DNA of 50,861 bases from assembly GCF_001665685.1 (NCBI RefSeq), contig NZ_LZTB01000129.1:1-50861 (forward strand), read 5' to 3'. Below the pieces are notes generated by a model. The model had not been told where the DNA came from, searched no databases, and saw nothing but the letters and a program-made list of their open reading frames with translations. The position numbers and the translations under genes were made by a program. Below, in pieces: positions 8,276-17,139 of the stretch. Source of the stretch: Mycobacterium sp. 852013-50091_SCH5140682 (GTDB lineage Bacteria; Actinomycetota; Actinomycetes; Mycobacteriales; Mycobacteriaceae). Positions within the stretch are counted from its first letter, which is position 1; each line of letters opens with the position of its first letter.

Positions 8276-11200
8276 CTACGGCTTGATGCGGATCTTGCCC
8301 GGCTTGTAGAGCCCGCTGTGGGTGGCGGTGCCGAGCTCGATCTGCGCCGGTGTCGCGTCGACGATGGTGTCGAATTTGCGCAGCGAGCCCCAATCACGGC
8401 CCCAGTCCTTGTTGAGGTACGCCGCCATCACACGTTGCCGCAGAAGGATATCCGTGATGCCCAGCAGGCCGCCGTTGAGGCCGTCCTCCCAGGTGTCGGT
8501 GTCCTTCATCTTGGCGTTGTAGTCCGGTGTGATGCGGAACTTCGGGATCTCGGTGACGCCGTTGGCGTGCAGCATCGGGTGCTGGCACGGGAAGGCCAGG
8601 CCCACCGCCCAATCCATCAACACTGGCTGCTCGGAGCCGACGTACTGCTGCACGGTCTTGACCTCGGGCACCCGCGGCGGGGTGACGGCGATCCAGTCGC
8701 CGGGTGTCAGTGACTTGTCCTCGGCGATGATGCGCACGAACGTCGCGTCGGCCGGGATCTGGCTGCGGTCGAACCGCAGGTTGCGCCACGACGGGATGGG
8801 CCCGAGGTCGTAGGGCACCAGCCGGCCCGCGGCCACCGGGGCACCACCAGGCCCCGGACGGCCGTATTCCAGCTCGACGGTCTGGCCCTCGGTGCGGCCG
8901 TTGAAAACGCTGTTGCCCGTGATGGTTCCGGCCGCGGTGACGACCACCAGCGGATGCCCGGCGTCGGGTGCGGGCAGCTGGTACCAGGCCGACGCGAGCT
9001 TGCTCTCCTGCTGCGCGGGCCCTTCCACGTAGCTGCCTGCCACCGGCACCCGGGCCGAGTCCAGGCCGTAGGGCAGCGGCACGGTCGAGCCGTTGATGCC
9101 CGGGGTCTTGAGCTTGGCCGCAGCATCCCAGTCCGCGTCGATGCCGGGCATCGGCACCGTCAGCCGGATGGCTTCGGCGACAATGTGATCCGGCACGCCG
9201 TTGGGGGTGAAGCCGGTCGGTGCCGCCCCGCCGAGCGGCCCGAGCGGACCGTAGTCACCGGGCAGCGGGGTCAAGAAACCGTTGTTGGGGTCGGGTTCGA
9301 CCAGGACGTCGTCGGCCAACCCGCAGCCACCGGCGAGTGCCTGCAGGTTCGACGACGCGTTGGAGTAGGTCCCGGCCTGACGCACGACGCCGTAGAGCAT
9401 CGAGCCGACGAACACCACACACATGAATCCGGCCGCCACGGGCACCGGCGCCGTGGTCAGCAACCGCGTCACCCTGCTCTCGGTGCCCGGCCGGAAATGC
9501 AGCCAGAATGCCCACAGCGCAGTGACGATGAACAGCGTGAAGAAGATGGCGCTCACGGTGATGCCACCGATGGCCGGTTTGTCGTTGTTGAACGGCACGC
9601 CGTAGCTGGAGACGTACCACCAGCCGTTGGTGGTGGCGAAACACAGTGCCATCACGAACAGTACGGCCGAGGTGAACGCCATGCGGTTGCGCGCCGAGCG
9701 CAGCACCACCGGCGAGGCCAGCACGGTGACCACCGCTGCCATCGCCGCGCCCACGGCGGCGAACAGGCCGAAGTGGTGCACCCACTTGGTCGGGGTGAAC
9801 ATCAGGCAGAACATGGTCGCGAAGATGATGCCCATCAAGCGCCACACTGGTCCGCGGGCCACGCCGGGAACGCGCTTGCGCCGCAACATGATGAACATCG
9901 ACGTGAACAAGCTCAGCGCGGTGATGATGAACCCGAACCGGCGGGACAGCGAGCCGTCGACGGTCGGCAGGATCAGGTAGTAGTACCGCAGATTCTCGGT
10001 GTACCAGGCCTGGCTCGGTCCGATGGCCGTGCGAATCCTGGTGGCTTCCAACACCGTTGCCAGTGTCTGGTCGGCGAACACCACGGTGAGGATCACGGTG
10101 CCCGCGGCCAGCAACGGCAGCACCAGCGGCCACACACCGACCCGGCGACGGCGGTGCACCAGGATGCGCAGCAGCGGACGGCCACCGGCCAGCAGCGCGG
10201 CCACGGCGATCAGGCCGGTCGGTTGAATGCCGAGGGTGAACGCCGCCGCGATGATCGCCAGCGCCGCGGGGGTGAGTCGTTCGGAGATGATGGCGCGCTC
10301 GATCAGCACGTAGGTGATGAGTGCGCCGGTGGCGATCTGGCCCTCGGGACGCAGACCGTTGTTGAACGGCATCCACGCGGCCATCAATACCAGGCCTGCC
10401 GACCACAGCGCGGGCTTGCTTGCGATGACGGCAGGCCCGAGCCGGGGCAGCACCTCACGCGAGAGCAGCAGCCAGCACACCAGTGCGCAGATCAGGTCGG
10501 GCAGTCGCATCCAGATGCTGGCGTCGCTGACGTGGGTCATCAGCGCCAGCAGGTTGTAGAACCAGCCGAACGGGTCTTCCGGGCTACCGAACCAGCGGAA
10601 GTAGTTCGACATGTATCCGGCGTGATCGGCCACGCGGGCCATCTGCAGGATGTAGCCGTCGTCGGACGAGTTGGCGCCGATCACGTGCCACACCAGGAAC
10701 CCGCCGACCACCACCACGTCGACCGCACTGAACGTGCGCCACCGCGACGGGATCAGGCTGTGCATCCGGCGGCCGTCGAGCCGGTCGAGGCGCCACAGCG
10801 CGAGCACCGCGATCACGGTGGCCGCGATACCCAGCAGCATGGCCGTCAGCTTGAGCGCCGTAGGTTTTGTGGTGAACCGGGTGTCGATCGTTGCCGAGAG
10901 CGAAAGCCCCTGCGGCGCAGGTCCGCTCAGCTCGGTGAAGACGCCGACGATCGACGGCCGCAGGTTCGGGTCGGCGAAGCCGGTGCGCAGCTCTTTACCG
11001 TCGGCACCCGTCAGCCCGACGAACGTTGCAAACGTGCCCGCCTCAGACGATGTGATCTCGATGCGCGAGCAGCCCGGGGGCCCGACGGCTTTTTCGCGCG
11101 GCACGCTGGAGATCACGACGTTGCGGTCGGTGATGTCGACGCGCTTGCTGGTGACGTTGACGAACAGCGCGTTGAGCGGGGCCTGCCTGCCCTCCTTGGG

Positions 11201-11494
11201 TGCGGTGCCGAACACGAGGCCGCCCTCGGGCGGTAGCGAGCGGATCAGGTCACACGGGATCGTCGCCGTCATCTTGACCGGGGTCTCGGTGATCAGCGGT
11301 GCGGTGACGCTGTTGAGCTGACCCCCCTGGGGCCAGTTCAGCGTCGCCGTCGTCTGCACCACCGGCAGCAACGGCGTGAGCACCGAGCACAGCAAGCCGA
11401 TCAGGCCGGCGATCATCGCGACCCAGCGGGCCGTCTTCACGTCTTTCGCCGCCGTCGGCGCACTCTCGGCAGGCTTCACTTCTGTCGTGGTCAT
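8276..11494 (-). CDS. embB: Arabinosyltransferase EmbB
   Basis: Membrane arabinofuranosyltransferase (GT53) of 1072 residues that adds arabinose from decaprenyl-phospho-arabinose to arabinogalactan, working with EmbA; ethambutol target. It has an N-terminal helix, an extracellular carbohydrate-binding-like domain, about 15 membrane helices and a large C-terminal extracellular domain. The catalytic Asp pair is in NSSDDGYILQMARVADHAGY (Asp278/Asp279). Met285 aligns with M. tuberculosis Met306, so the main ethambutol-resistance site keeps the susceptible residue. The C-terminal region shows the conserved LMDWAVGLAFPCQHP. ATG overlaps the embA stop by 4 bases (ATGA), giving translational coupling. 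It is the last gene of the emb operon, followed by the hairpin at 8207-8266. Confidence 0.97.
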   Translation of the reverse strand: MTTTEVKPAESAPTAAKDVKTARWVAMIAGLIGLLCSVLTPLLPVVQTTATLNWPQGGQLNSVTAPLITETPVKMTATIPCDLIRSLPPEGGLVFGTAPKEGRQAPLNALFVNVTSKRVDITDRNVVISSVPREKAVGPPGCSRIEITSSEAGTFATFVGLTGADGKELRTGFADPNLRPSIVGVFTELSGPAPQGLSLSATIDTRFTTKPTALKLTAMLLGIAATVIAVLALWRLDRLDGRRMHSLIPSRWRTFSAVDVVVVGGFLVWHVIGANSSDDGYILQMARVADHAGYMSNYFRWFGSPEDPFGWFYNLLALMTHVSDASIWMRLPDLICALVCWLLLSREVLPRLGPAVIASKPALWSAGLVLMAAWMPFNNGLRPEGQIATGALITYVLIERAIISERLTPAALAIIAAAFTLGIQPTGLIAVAALLAGGRPLLRILVHRRRRVGVWPLVLPLLAAGTVILTVVFADQTLATVLEATRIRTAIGPSQAWYTENLRYYYLILPTVDGSLSRRFGFIITALSLFTSMFIMLRRKRVPGVARGPVWRLMGIIFATMFCLMFTPTKWVHHFGLFAAVGAAMAAVVTVLASPVVLRSARNRMAFTSAVLFVMALCFATTNGWWYVSSYGVPFNNDKPAIGGITVSAIFFTLFIVTALWAFWLHFRPGTESRVTRLLTTAPVPVAAGFMCVVFVGSMLYGVVRQAGTYSNASSNLQALAGGCGLADDVLVEPDPNNGFLTPLPGDYGPLGPLGGAAPTGFTPNGVPDHIVAEAIRLTVPMPGIDADWDAAAKLKTPGINGSTVPLPYGLDSARVPVAGSYVEGPAQQESKLASAWYQLPAPDAGHPLVVVTAAGTITGNSVFNGRTEGQTVELEYGRPGPGGAPVAAGRLVPYDLGPIPSWRNLRFDRSQIPADATFVRIIAEDKSLTPGDWIAVTPPRVPEVKTVQQYVGSEQPVLMDWAVGLAFPCQHPMLHANGVTEIPKFRITPDYNAKMKDTDTWEDGLNGGLLGITDILLRQRVMAAYLNKDWGRDWGSLRKFDTIVDATPAQIELGTATHSGLYKPGKIRIKP

Positions 11495-14400
11495 GGCAGA
11501 GCCCGGATCGGTCCGGGTCGGCTCCAGCCGAACACTCGCTTGGTCCCCTGATCGATGGTGGCTACGGGTGCCTGCTCAGGCGGCACCACCGGGTCGTATT
11601 TCTCGATCGAGCCCCAGTCCCGGTACCAGTCATTGCGCAGGTACGTCGGGATCGTCGACGTGCGCAGCAGCGCCTGGATGAACAGGAAGGGGCCGCCCTT
11701 CTGCGCGGACTGCCACATATTCGACGACACCACCACTTGCTTGACGTTGGGCAGGATGCGGTACTGCGGCAGTTCGGCGACACCGAGGTGCTCGGAGAAC
11801 GGGCGCTGGCACGGGAAGTTCGCGGCGGTCGCGATGTCCATCATGATGGGCGTCTGCGAGCCGAGGAACTGCTGCGCGGTCTGCAGCGTCGGCACCCGCG
11901 GCGGGGTGAAGCCGAACCACTGGTCGTCGCTGAGGTTCGGGTCGTCGGCGACGATGCGGGCCACGTTGGCCTCCGGCGGCGCCCAGGCCAGCGGGAAACG
12001 CAGGTTGCGCCAAGCGAATTGGGCGAACACGTCGATCGGCTGCACCGAGTCGAGCGCCTGGTAGCTGCCGTCGGGACGGTGCACGCCCCACTGCAGCTTC
12101 AGCGACTGGCCGTAGTGGAATTCGTGCTCTTCGTCGTAGTACCAGATGGCTCCGGCGGCCGCCACGGTGACCAGCGGCCGGTCGGGACTGCGCGGCGGCA
12201 GCTGATACCAGGCTGAGGTGGCCTTGGCCGCGACGGTGTTCTCCTTATAGCTACCCATCACCGGGGTGCGGGCAGGGTCGAGGCCGAACGGCAGGTACAC
12301 GCGGGATCCGTTGACGCCGACCGGACCGTAGCCGCCACCGGTGCCCGCGGCGTAGGCGATGCCGACGTTGGGCTTGTTGGGCGAGCCGTCGGAGTTCACG
12401 GTGCCGGGGTTGGCGACGACGGGTTTCGGCGGTTCGAGCGTGTCGCTGATGCCGTTGGGGTTGAAGCCGACCGGGTTCTCACCGCCGAGCGGCCCGTACT
12501 CGCCGTAGGTCTGGCCAGGTACCGGCTGCAGCATGCCAGCGTTGGTGTCGGCTTCGACCAGCACGTCGTCGGCCATCGCGCAGCTGGTGTTCGAGAGCCC
12601 CGAGGCCAGGGCCCGTACGTTGGCTGCCGCCGTGGTGTAGACGGGGTAGCGCTGGACGAAGCCCTTGGCCATCGAGCCGACTTCGAGCACGACCATGATG
12701 ACGGCGACCACGAGCAGCGGTGTGGAGGCCAGTACCCGGTTGCGGCGGGTGTCGGCCACTTCGGTGTGCCCGGCGTAGTCGATGCGGAAGTGCAGCCAGC
12801 CGGCCAGGACACCGGTGATGATGGCCAGCACCAGGAACATCGACGTCACCGGATGCCCGGCGATCACAGGCTGACGGTCGAACCACGGCACGCCGTAGTT
12901 GCCGATGTAGAACCAGCCGTTGATGCCGGAGGTGGCCCAGGCCAGCACGAACAGCAGCGCCGTCACATACAGCGCGAGGTTGCGTCGGCTGTGCAGGCCG
13001 ACCAGCGCGAACGCGAACGCCGTCACCCCGCCGAGCGCACCGGCCAGCCCGGCGAACTCGCCGAACTGCACGGCCCACTTGGTCGGAGTGAAGTGCAGCA
13101 GTAGCAGGCCGATCGCGGTGACACCGAGCAGCCGCCACACCGGCCCACTGGCCAACCCGGGCACCCGGCCCTTGCGCAGCAGCACGGCCATCATGCCGAA
13201 CAGGCACAACAGCATGGTCAGCACCGCGAACCGCCGGGTCAGCGAGCTGTCCACGGAATCTTCCACGGTGAGGAAGTAGTAGCGCAGGAATTCCTGGTAC
13301 CAGGAGATGGTCGGCCCGACGGTGTACTTGATGCGGGCCGATTCGGCAACGGTGGCCAGGGTCTGGTCCCGGAAGACGATGACGAAGATCAGCGCCGCGG
13401 AGCCGGCCAGCCCGGCCACTGCCGGTAGCACGATGCGCCGCGCGCGGATGATGCCGACGACGGCGCGGGCACCGACCAGCAGCGGGGCCAGCGCGATGAG
13501 TCCCTGCGGGGCCAGTGTCACGCTGAACATCGCCACGATGATGGCCAGGCACGCAGGCCACACCCGATGGGTCGCGATGGTCGCCTCGATGAGAGCCCAC
13601 ACCGCGAGCACGCCGAACGCGATCAGCGGCTCGGGCCGCAGGCCGTTGTTGAACGGCAGCCACGCCGCCACGAACACCGCGCCGGCCGTCCACACCGCGA
13701 TGCGGTTGGTGGCCATGCGGCGGCCCAGCCTCGGCAGCACCCAGCGGCTCAGCAGCAGCCACGTCGCGATACCGGCGAGGGTGGCGGGCAGGCGCATCCA
13801 CACGCCGGCGGTGCTGATCGCCGCGAGGTGCGCCAGCACTGACTGATACCAGTCGAACGGCGCTTCACTGGTGCCGAAGTAGCGGAAGTAGTTGGCGTGG
13901 TAACCGGCATCGGCGGACACCCGCGCGATGGTGAGGTTATAGCCGTCGTCGGAGGAGATGGCGCCGATGAAGTGCCACAGCAACAGGGTGCCGACCACGC
14001 CTGCGTCGGCTATCCACGTCGCGACCGGAACCCGCAGGAACCGGCGCCACGGGTTCGAGGCCCGCCTGCCGCCCAGGCTGTCCAGCACGGCCAGCGCCAC
14101 GATCGAGGCCACCACGCAGACCACGCCGAGCACCATCACCAGCATCTTGAGCGCGGTCGGCTTGGTGATGAACCGGGTGTCCACGTCCACGCGGGCTGAC
14201 AGGCCCGGCTGCGGCCCCACCTTGAGCTCGGTGAAGACACCGGCGACCTGGGGTTTCTTCTCGACGGCCGCGGTGCCGGTGGCGCCGGGGATGCCGATGA
14301 AGTCCGCGCCGACGCCGCCGACGTTGGCCCATACGTGCAGGGTGCTGCAGGCGCCGGAGGCGACCGCGGCCCGGGGGGCCACCGCGGTGACGGTGTCGCG

Positions 14401-14781
14401 GAAGGCGACGAAGACGGTGTCGGCGGTGGCCCGGACGAACAGGCCGTTGCGGGTGGCGTCGATACCGCCCGGCGGAATGGTGGAGAACACCAGCCCACCG
14501 GCCGCAGGCAGGGTGCTCACGGCGGTGCACGGCATCGACACGTCGAGGGAATGCGGGGCCCCGGACACCAGCGGTGCCGTGATGTCGGTGATGTTGCCGT
14601 CGGTGCCGGTGCCCTGCGGCCACAGGACGGTCGCGGTGGTTTGGCTGACCGGCAGCAGGGGTACCAAACCGCACAGCACCACACCGACGACGCCGGCGAT
14701 GATCGCGATCAGGCGTGCGATGCGGGACCGATCAGTGGCTGCACTAGCTGTCTCTGGTTCATGTCGCTCATCGCCCGGCAC
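11491..14781 (-). CDS. embA: Arabinosyltransferase EmbA
   Basis: GT53 arabinosyltransferase that pairs with EmbB to form the 3,5-branch of arabinan at the outer membrane face. The N-terminal helix RLIAIIAGVVGVVLCGLVPLLPVSQTT and WPQG motif match the family. The catalytic Asp pair is in AISSDDGYNLTIARV, and the C-terminal domain carries DIATAANFPCQRPF. I prefer the GTG at 14781 (giving MPGDERHE, 1096 residues), which resembles the known N-terminus; an in-frame TTG at 14838 would add 19 residues and lies only 11 bases after the stop of the upstream insert gene. In other mycobacteria embA directly follows embC; here a three-gene insert separates them, so embA-embB probably depend on readthrough or a local promoter. 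Confidence 0.95.
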   Translation of the reverse strand: MPGDERHEPETASAATDRSRIARLIAIIAGVVGVVLCGLVPLLPVSQTTATVLWPQGTGTDGNITDITAPLVSGAPHSLDVSMPCTAVSTLPAAGGLVFSTIPPGGIDATRNGLFVRATADTVFVAFRDTVTAVAPRAAVASGACSTLHVWANVGGVGADFIGIPGATGTAAVEKKPQVAGVFTELKVGPQPGLSARVDVDTRFITKPTALKMLVMVLGVVCVVASIVALAVLDSLGGRRASNPWRRFLRVPVATWIADAGVVGTLLLWHFIGAISSDDGYNLTIARVSADAGYHANYFRYFGTSEAPFDWYQSVLAHLAAISTAGVWMRLPATLAGIATWLLLSRWVLPRLGRRMATNRIAVWTAGAVFVAAWLPFNNGLRPEPLIAFGVLAVWALIEATIATHRVWPACLAIIVAMFSVTLAPQGLIALAPLLVGARAVVGIIRARRIVLPAVAGLAGSAALIFVIVFRDQTLATVAESARIKYTVGPTISWYQEFLRYYFLTVEDSVDSSLTRRFAVLTMLLCLFGMMAVLLRKGRVPGLASGPVWRLLGVTAIGLLLLHFTPTKWAVQFGEFAGLAGALGGVTAFAFALVGLHSRRNLALYVTALLFVLAWATSGINGWFYIGNYGVPWFDRQPVIAGHPVTSMFLVLAIITGVLAGWLHFRIDYAGHTEVADTRRNRVLASTPLLVVAVIMVVLEVGSMAKGFVQRYPVYTTAAANVRALASGLSNTSCAMADDVLVEADTNAGMLQPVPGQTYGEYGPLGGENPVGFNPNGISDTLEPPKPVVANPGTVNSDGSPNKPNVGIAYAAGTGGGYGPVGVNGSRVYLPFGLDPARTPVMGSYKENTVAAKATSAWYQLPPRSPDRPLVTVAAAGAIWYYDEEHEFHYGQSLKLQWGVHRPDGSYQALDSVQPIDVFAQFAWRNLRFPLAWAPPEANVARIVADDPNLSDDQWFGFTPPRVPTLQTAQQFLGSQTPIMMDIATAANFPCQRPFSEHLGVAELPQYRILPNVKQVVVSSNMWQSAQKGGPFLFIQALLRTSTIPTYLRNDWYRDWGSIEKYDPVVPPEQAPVATIDQGTKRVFGWSRPGPIRALP

Positions 14782-14849
14782 GAGGCTCGATGGTATGCGA
14801 CCCACATGTGAACCCCGGTTTCCCCTGCCGCGTGGCAAGCGACGGGTGG

Positions 14850-15422
14850 CTATCCGTTGAACTGTTGCGCAGCCGGCTTGCAGACCTTCCAGGTGTTGGA
14901 CTCCTTGCGCAGATAGAGCGTCCCCGAGGTGTCGAAAGTCGGTCGGGTGAAGCTGAGCGCCGCCACGTCACCTTTGACGGTGACTGTCTCTACATTGAAC
15001 GGAACCTTGCTCGATTCGTCGACGGGACCTCCGTCGTCAGCGACGTAGTCTTCGTCGCTGGTGAGCTCGTCGGCCTCTTCGGAACACAGCTCGGCCAGCA
15101 TCGCCGACTGATCCTGAGCATCGACTGCCGCTGCGAACCGCGCCGCGACATCTTTGATCTGATCCTCATCCTTGTTGGCGAACATGATCCAGCCGCCGAC
15201 GCCTGCCAGGGCGACGACGAGCAGGACAGCGACACAGCCAAAAATCCACAGCACCGTCCGTCGCTTGCGGGGTGGGGGCGGCGTGCCATAGGGCGGTGCG
15301 GGGTAGGTCCATGCAGGCTGCTGGGGCGCAGCTGCAGAGTGACCTCCGAACGGATCCCATGAACCGTTCGGAGGCCCGGAGAAGGGACCGGCAGGCCCGG
15401 TGGGCGGTGGTGGCCAGGTCAC
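14850..15422 (-). CDS. Proline-rich single-pass membrane protein in the emb insert
   Basis: Protein of 190 residues from a GTG that shares its G with the TAG of the upstream gene. The N-terminal 50 residues are a cytoplasmic Pro/Gly-rich tail (TWPPPPTGPAGPF, PPYGTPPPPRKRR). One membrane helix follows (RTVLWIFGCVAVLLVVALAGVGGWIMF), then an extracellular domain of about 110 residues (DEDQIKDVAARFAAAVDAQD through WKVCKPAAQQFNG). That domain looks like the NTF2/DUF4878-like fold common in mycobacterial exported proteins. Two cysteines in it could pair. It is the third gene of the insert between embC and embA. Role unknown; it could anchor or sense something at the envelope, or be unrelated to the nuclease pair. 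Confidence 0.75.
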   Translation of the reverse strand: MTWPPPPTGPAGPFSGPPNGSWDPFGGHSAAAPQQPAWTYPAPPYGTPPPPRKRRTVLWIFGCVAVLLVVALAGVGGWIMFANKDEDQIKDVAARFAAAVDAQDQSAMLAELCSEEADELTSDEDYVADDGGPVDESSKVPFNVETVTVKGDVAALSFTRPTFDTSGTLYLRKESNTWKVCKPAAQQFNG

Positions 15423-16153
15423 TATTCGTCCCAGCGTTCGACGAGGATTTTATCGAGAGCTGTCCAGAACTGCGGCGGAGGAACATCGATGTCGCCTTCA
15501 TAGACCAACGCCATCGTTTCGGCAGGAAGATCTGGTGATGTGCAGTAGAGCAACTCACCGCGATCTCGTGTCACCCAGAGCAATCGAGTCGAGTTTATCT
15601 GGATACCGCCGTTGCCGACCTGCCATCCTTCATCGGGCGGGGCGCCGACACTTTCCGCCAAGGTCTGCATGTCCCGCGGAGGCATGAGACCGTAGGATTC
15701 CATATCTTCACTGGTGAACCCCGCATGCGTCTGCTGTAAGAAATCGCGTGCGGCCTGCGGAACCGTTTCAAAGTATTTGGGCACAGTGTCCGCAAAGTTC
15801 GCGGGATCATGTCCTATCCACAAAACGAGCTCGCCATCGGCATTGTGGCCGGCCGCGTAGGCCAGGACTATGTGCTCAGCAGGCGCTTCGCCACCCGTGC
15901 GAATCCGAAGTACCCTCACATCTGCCAGACGCTCCGGTAGCAGGATCGAAAATTTCGGCAGCTTATCGAGGAATTGTGGAGTCCAGAGCGACAGGGCCAT
16001 ACGGCACCGCTCAGCTGGATCGTCGGAATCGAGTATTGGCCGCCAATTAACTGGCACCGACAGTCGGTCGTCAGCATCTCCGGTTAGTACTTGCGCCGAG
16101 GTGTATTCGTCATCAATAGCGTCGACTATTTCGCTTTCCAGCCCAGCCATCAT
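15422..16153 (-). CDS. Putative immunity protein paired with the secreted HNH nuclease
   Basis: Cytoplasmic acidic protein of about 243 residues without signal peptide or membrane helices. ATG codons at 16153 and 16150 follow a strong ribosome site (AGGGAGGGAGG, 16155-16165); I prefer these over the ATG at 16171, which lacks one. The middle and C-terminal parts (LVLWIGHDPANF, YFETVPQAARDFLQQTHAGF, GLMPPRDMQ) recall SUKH/SMI1-type immunity proteins, but this is a weak resemblance by eye. The placement directly after a secreted nuclease, the absence of export signals, the acidic charge and the tight coupling are typical of an immunity protein; function is inferred. GC in this gene is visibly lower than in emb genes: a 60-base sample at 15961-16020 has 35 G+C. 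Confidence 0.6.
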   Translation of the reverse strand: MMAGLESEIVDAIDDEYTSAQVLTGDADDRLSVPVNWRPILDSDDPAERCRMALSLWTPQFLDKLPKFSILLPERLADVRVLRIRTGGEAPAEHIVLAYAAGHNADGELVLWIGHDPANFADTVPKYFETVPQAARDFLQQTHAGFTSEDMESYGLMPPRDMQTLAESVGAPPDEGWQVGNGGIQINSTRLLWVTRDRGELLYCTSPDLPAETMALVYEGDIDVPPPQFWTALDKILVERWDE

Positions 16154-16154
16154 G

Positions 16155-16165
16155 CCTCCCTCCCT
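16155..16165 (-). promoter_or_regulatory. Ribosome binding site containing the nuclease stop codon
   Basis: Read on the minus strand: AGGGAGGGAGG. It overlaps the TAG stop (16164-16166) of the HNH protein gene and lies 4-7 bases before ATG codons at 16153 and 16150. It decides the start of the immunity-like gene and would let ribosomes ending the nuclease gene restart on the next. Confidence 0.8.
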
Positions 16166-17063
16166 AGCCATTGGCTGCGTTAAGTTTGTTGATGACGTCT
16201 ATCAAGGCGGCTCTCGTACTGTCCTCGAGTTGTTGTTGACTTTGAGCCCAGGCTTCGGTGACTTTCGGTAGAAGATCAGCTGCGGCGCCGGAGCCCTTCG
16301 CCTGATTTGCTCTCCACGACAGCCATTGCAGATTCATTGGAGTGTTCGCGAGTAGATACATCTGGTCTGGCGTGAGACGTGTGAAACCGGGCATCTGAAC
16401 TAATTCTGAGAGCGGAATTATGTGATCGGCCGACACCTTGGGCTGTCCAGCTTTGCCTTGAATCGTTCCACCGTCATATGCGGGGTCGGGATCGCCCGGT
16501 TTGGGTCTTGGCTGCCCCTGAAGAAGAACGTCCCCGAGTTCACGCGCTGATTTCGGGCTTCCCGATCGAAGGATGTCATAGATTGGCCGGACGGGTGATT
16601 CGTTTGGAACCGTCGCTCTTTGTCCAGGTATTCGGGCCGGCGGTTGCCATCCTGACGGGATGTCGTTGATCGCCTTGACCAACGCTGCGCGTTTTGTTGG
16701 CGGGGCTTGTGTTTTTACCGGGGGGCCGCCCGGCGTTTGCGGCACAAGCGCGTTTGCGGCGGAATCGCATGCGGCCTGGCGGCTGTTGAGCGCATCGCGT
16801 TCGGCCTCGAGTTGTCGCTTTTCGGCATTGTATGCATCGAACTGAGCCTGTTGCGACGGGCTGAAAGTATGCGGCGCTGCGTTATGGGCATCGGCGCGCT
16901 TGCTCCAGGAGGCCCAGGCAGCTGAAAGGCCTGGACAGACCTCATCCGAAGGGTCTGCCGAAGTGATCGGGACGGATGTAACGGCACCGACAACCAGCGT
17001 GAATACAACCAGCAGCCAAAGAACAGCCCTAGGTAGTGCGGATCGCTGATGCGTTTCGGTCAA
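16164..17063 (-). CDS. Secreted protein with C-terminal HNH-type nuclease motif (putative toxin)
   Basis: Protein of 299 residues from a TTG start. A Sec signal (AVLWLLVVFTLVVGAVTSVP) is cleaved probably after ITSA (residue 36). Residues 40-105 form a helical, coiled-coil-like region between Cys43 and Cys99. A Pro-rich linker (VPQTPGGPPVKTQAPPTKR) leads to the C-terminal domain. That domain has DHIIPLSELVQMPGF (Asp213, His214), NTPMNLQWLSWRANQAKGS with Asn244 and Asn253, and an upstream DGGTIQGKAGQPK. The D-H-I-I-P plus N-x(8)-N-x-x-K-G pattern matches HNH/His-Me finger nuclease domains at the ends of Rhs/WapA-type toxins. No WXG100 or ESX signal is seen. GC is low: a hand count at 16321-16380 gives 30 of 60. 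A non-toxic secreted DNase is the alternative. Confidence 0.7.
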   Translation of the reverse strand: MTETHQRSALPRAVLWLLVVFTLVVGAVTSVPITSADPSDEVCPGLSAAWASWSKRADAHNAAPHTFSPSQQAQFDAYNAEKRQLEAERDALNSRQAACDSAANALVPQTPGGPPVKTQAPPTKRAALVKAINDIPSGWQPPARIPGQRATVPNESPVRPIYDILRSGSPKSARELGDVLLQGQPRPKPGDPDPAYDGGTIQGKAGQPKVSADHIIPLSELVQMPGFTRLTPDQMYLLANTPMNLQWLSWRANQAKGSGAAADLLPKVTEAWAQSQQQLEDSTRAALIDVINKLNAANG

Positions 17064-17088
17064 ATTCCCAACCCAGTGCCGGCTCGGA

Positions 17089-17110
17089 CCTTACGTACCC
17101 AACCGTAAGG
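17089..17110. terminator. Short hairpin between embC and the insert
   Basis: CCTTACG (17089-17095) and CGTAAGG (17104-17110) pair perfectly around an 8-base loop. It is in the 76-base gap after the embC stop and before the TTG of the HNH gene. No T run follows on the minus strand, so it could be a weak terminator, an attenuator or an mRNA processing site. Confidence 0.45.
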
Positions 17111-17139
17111 CCGAACCAGCACCGCGCCTGACACTATTT

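Noticed and set aside
8954..11236. 760-codon open frame on the plus strand opposite embB
   Set aside because: It is rich in Arg, His, Gln and Gly, has no domain or ribosome site, and lies antisense to the well-supported embB; a typical high-GC shadow. The same applies to the long plus-strand frames at 18367-19734, 23507-25477 and 35227-36873.
16164..17063. ESX (type VII) substrate toxin
   Set aside because: It has an ordinary Sec signal peptide and no WXG100/LXG domain or YxxxD/E motif was seen.
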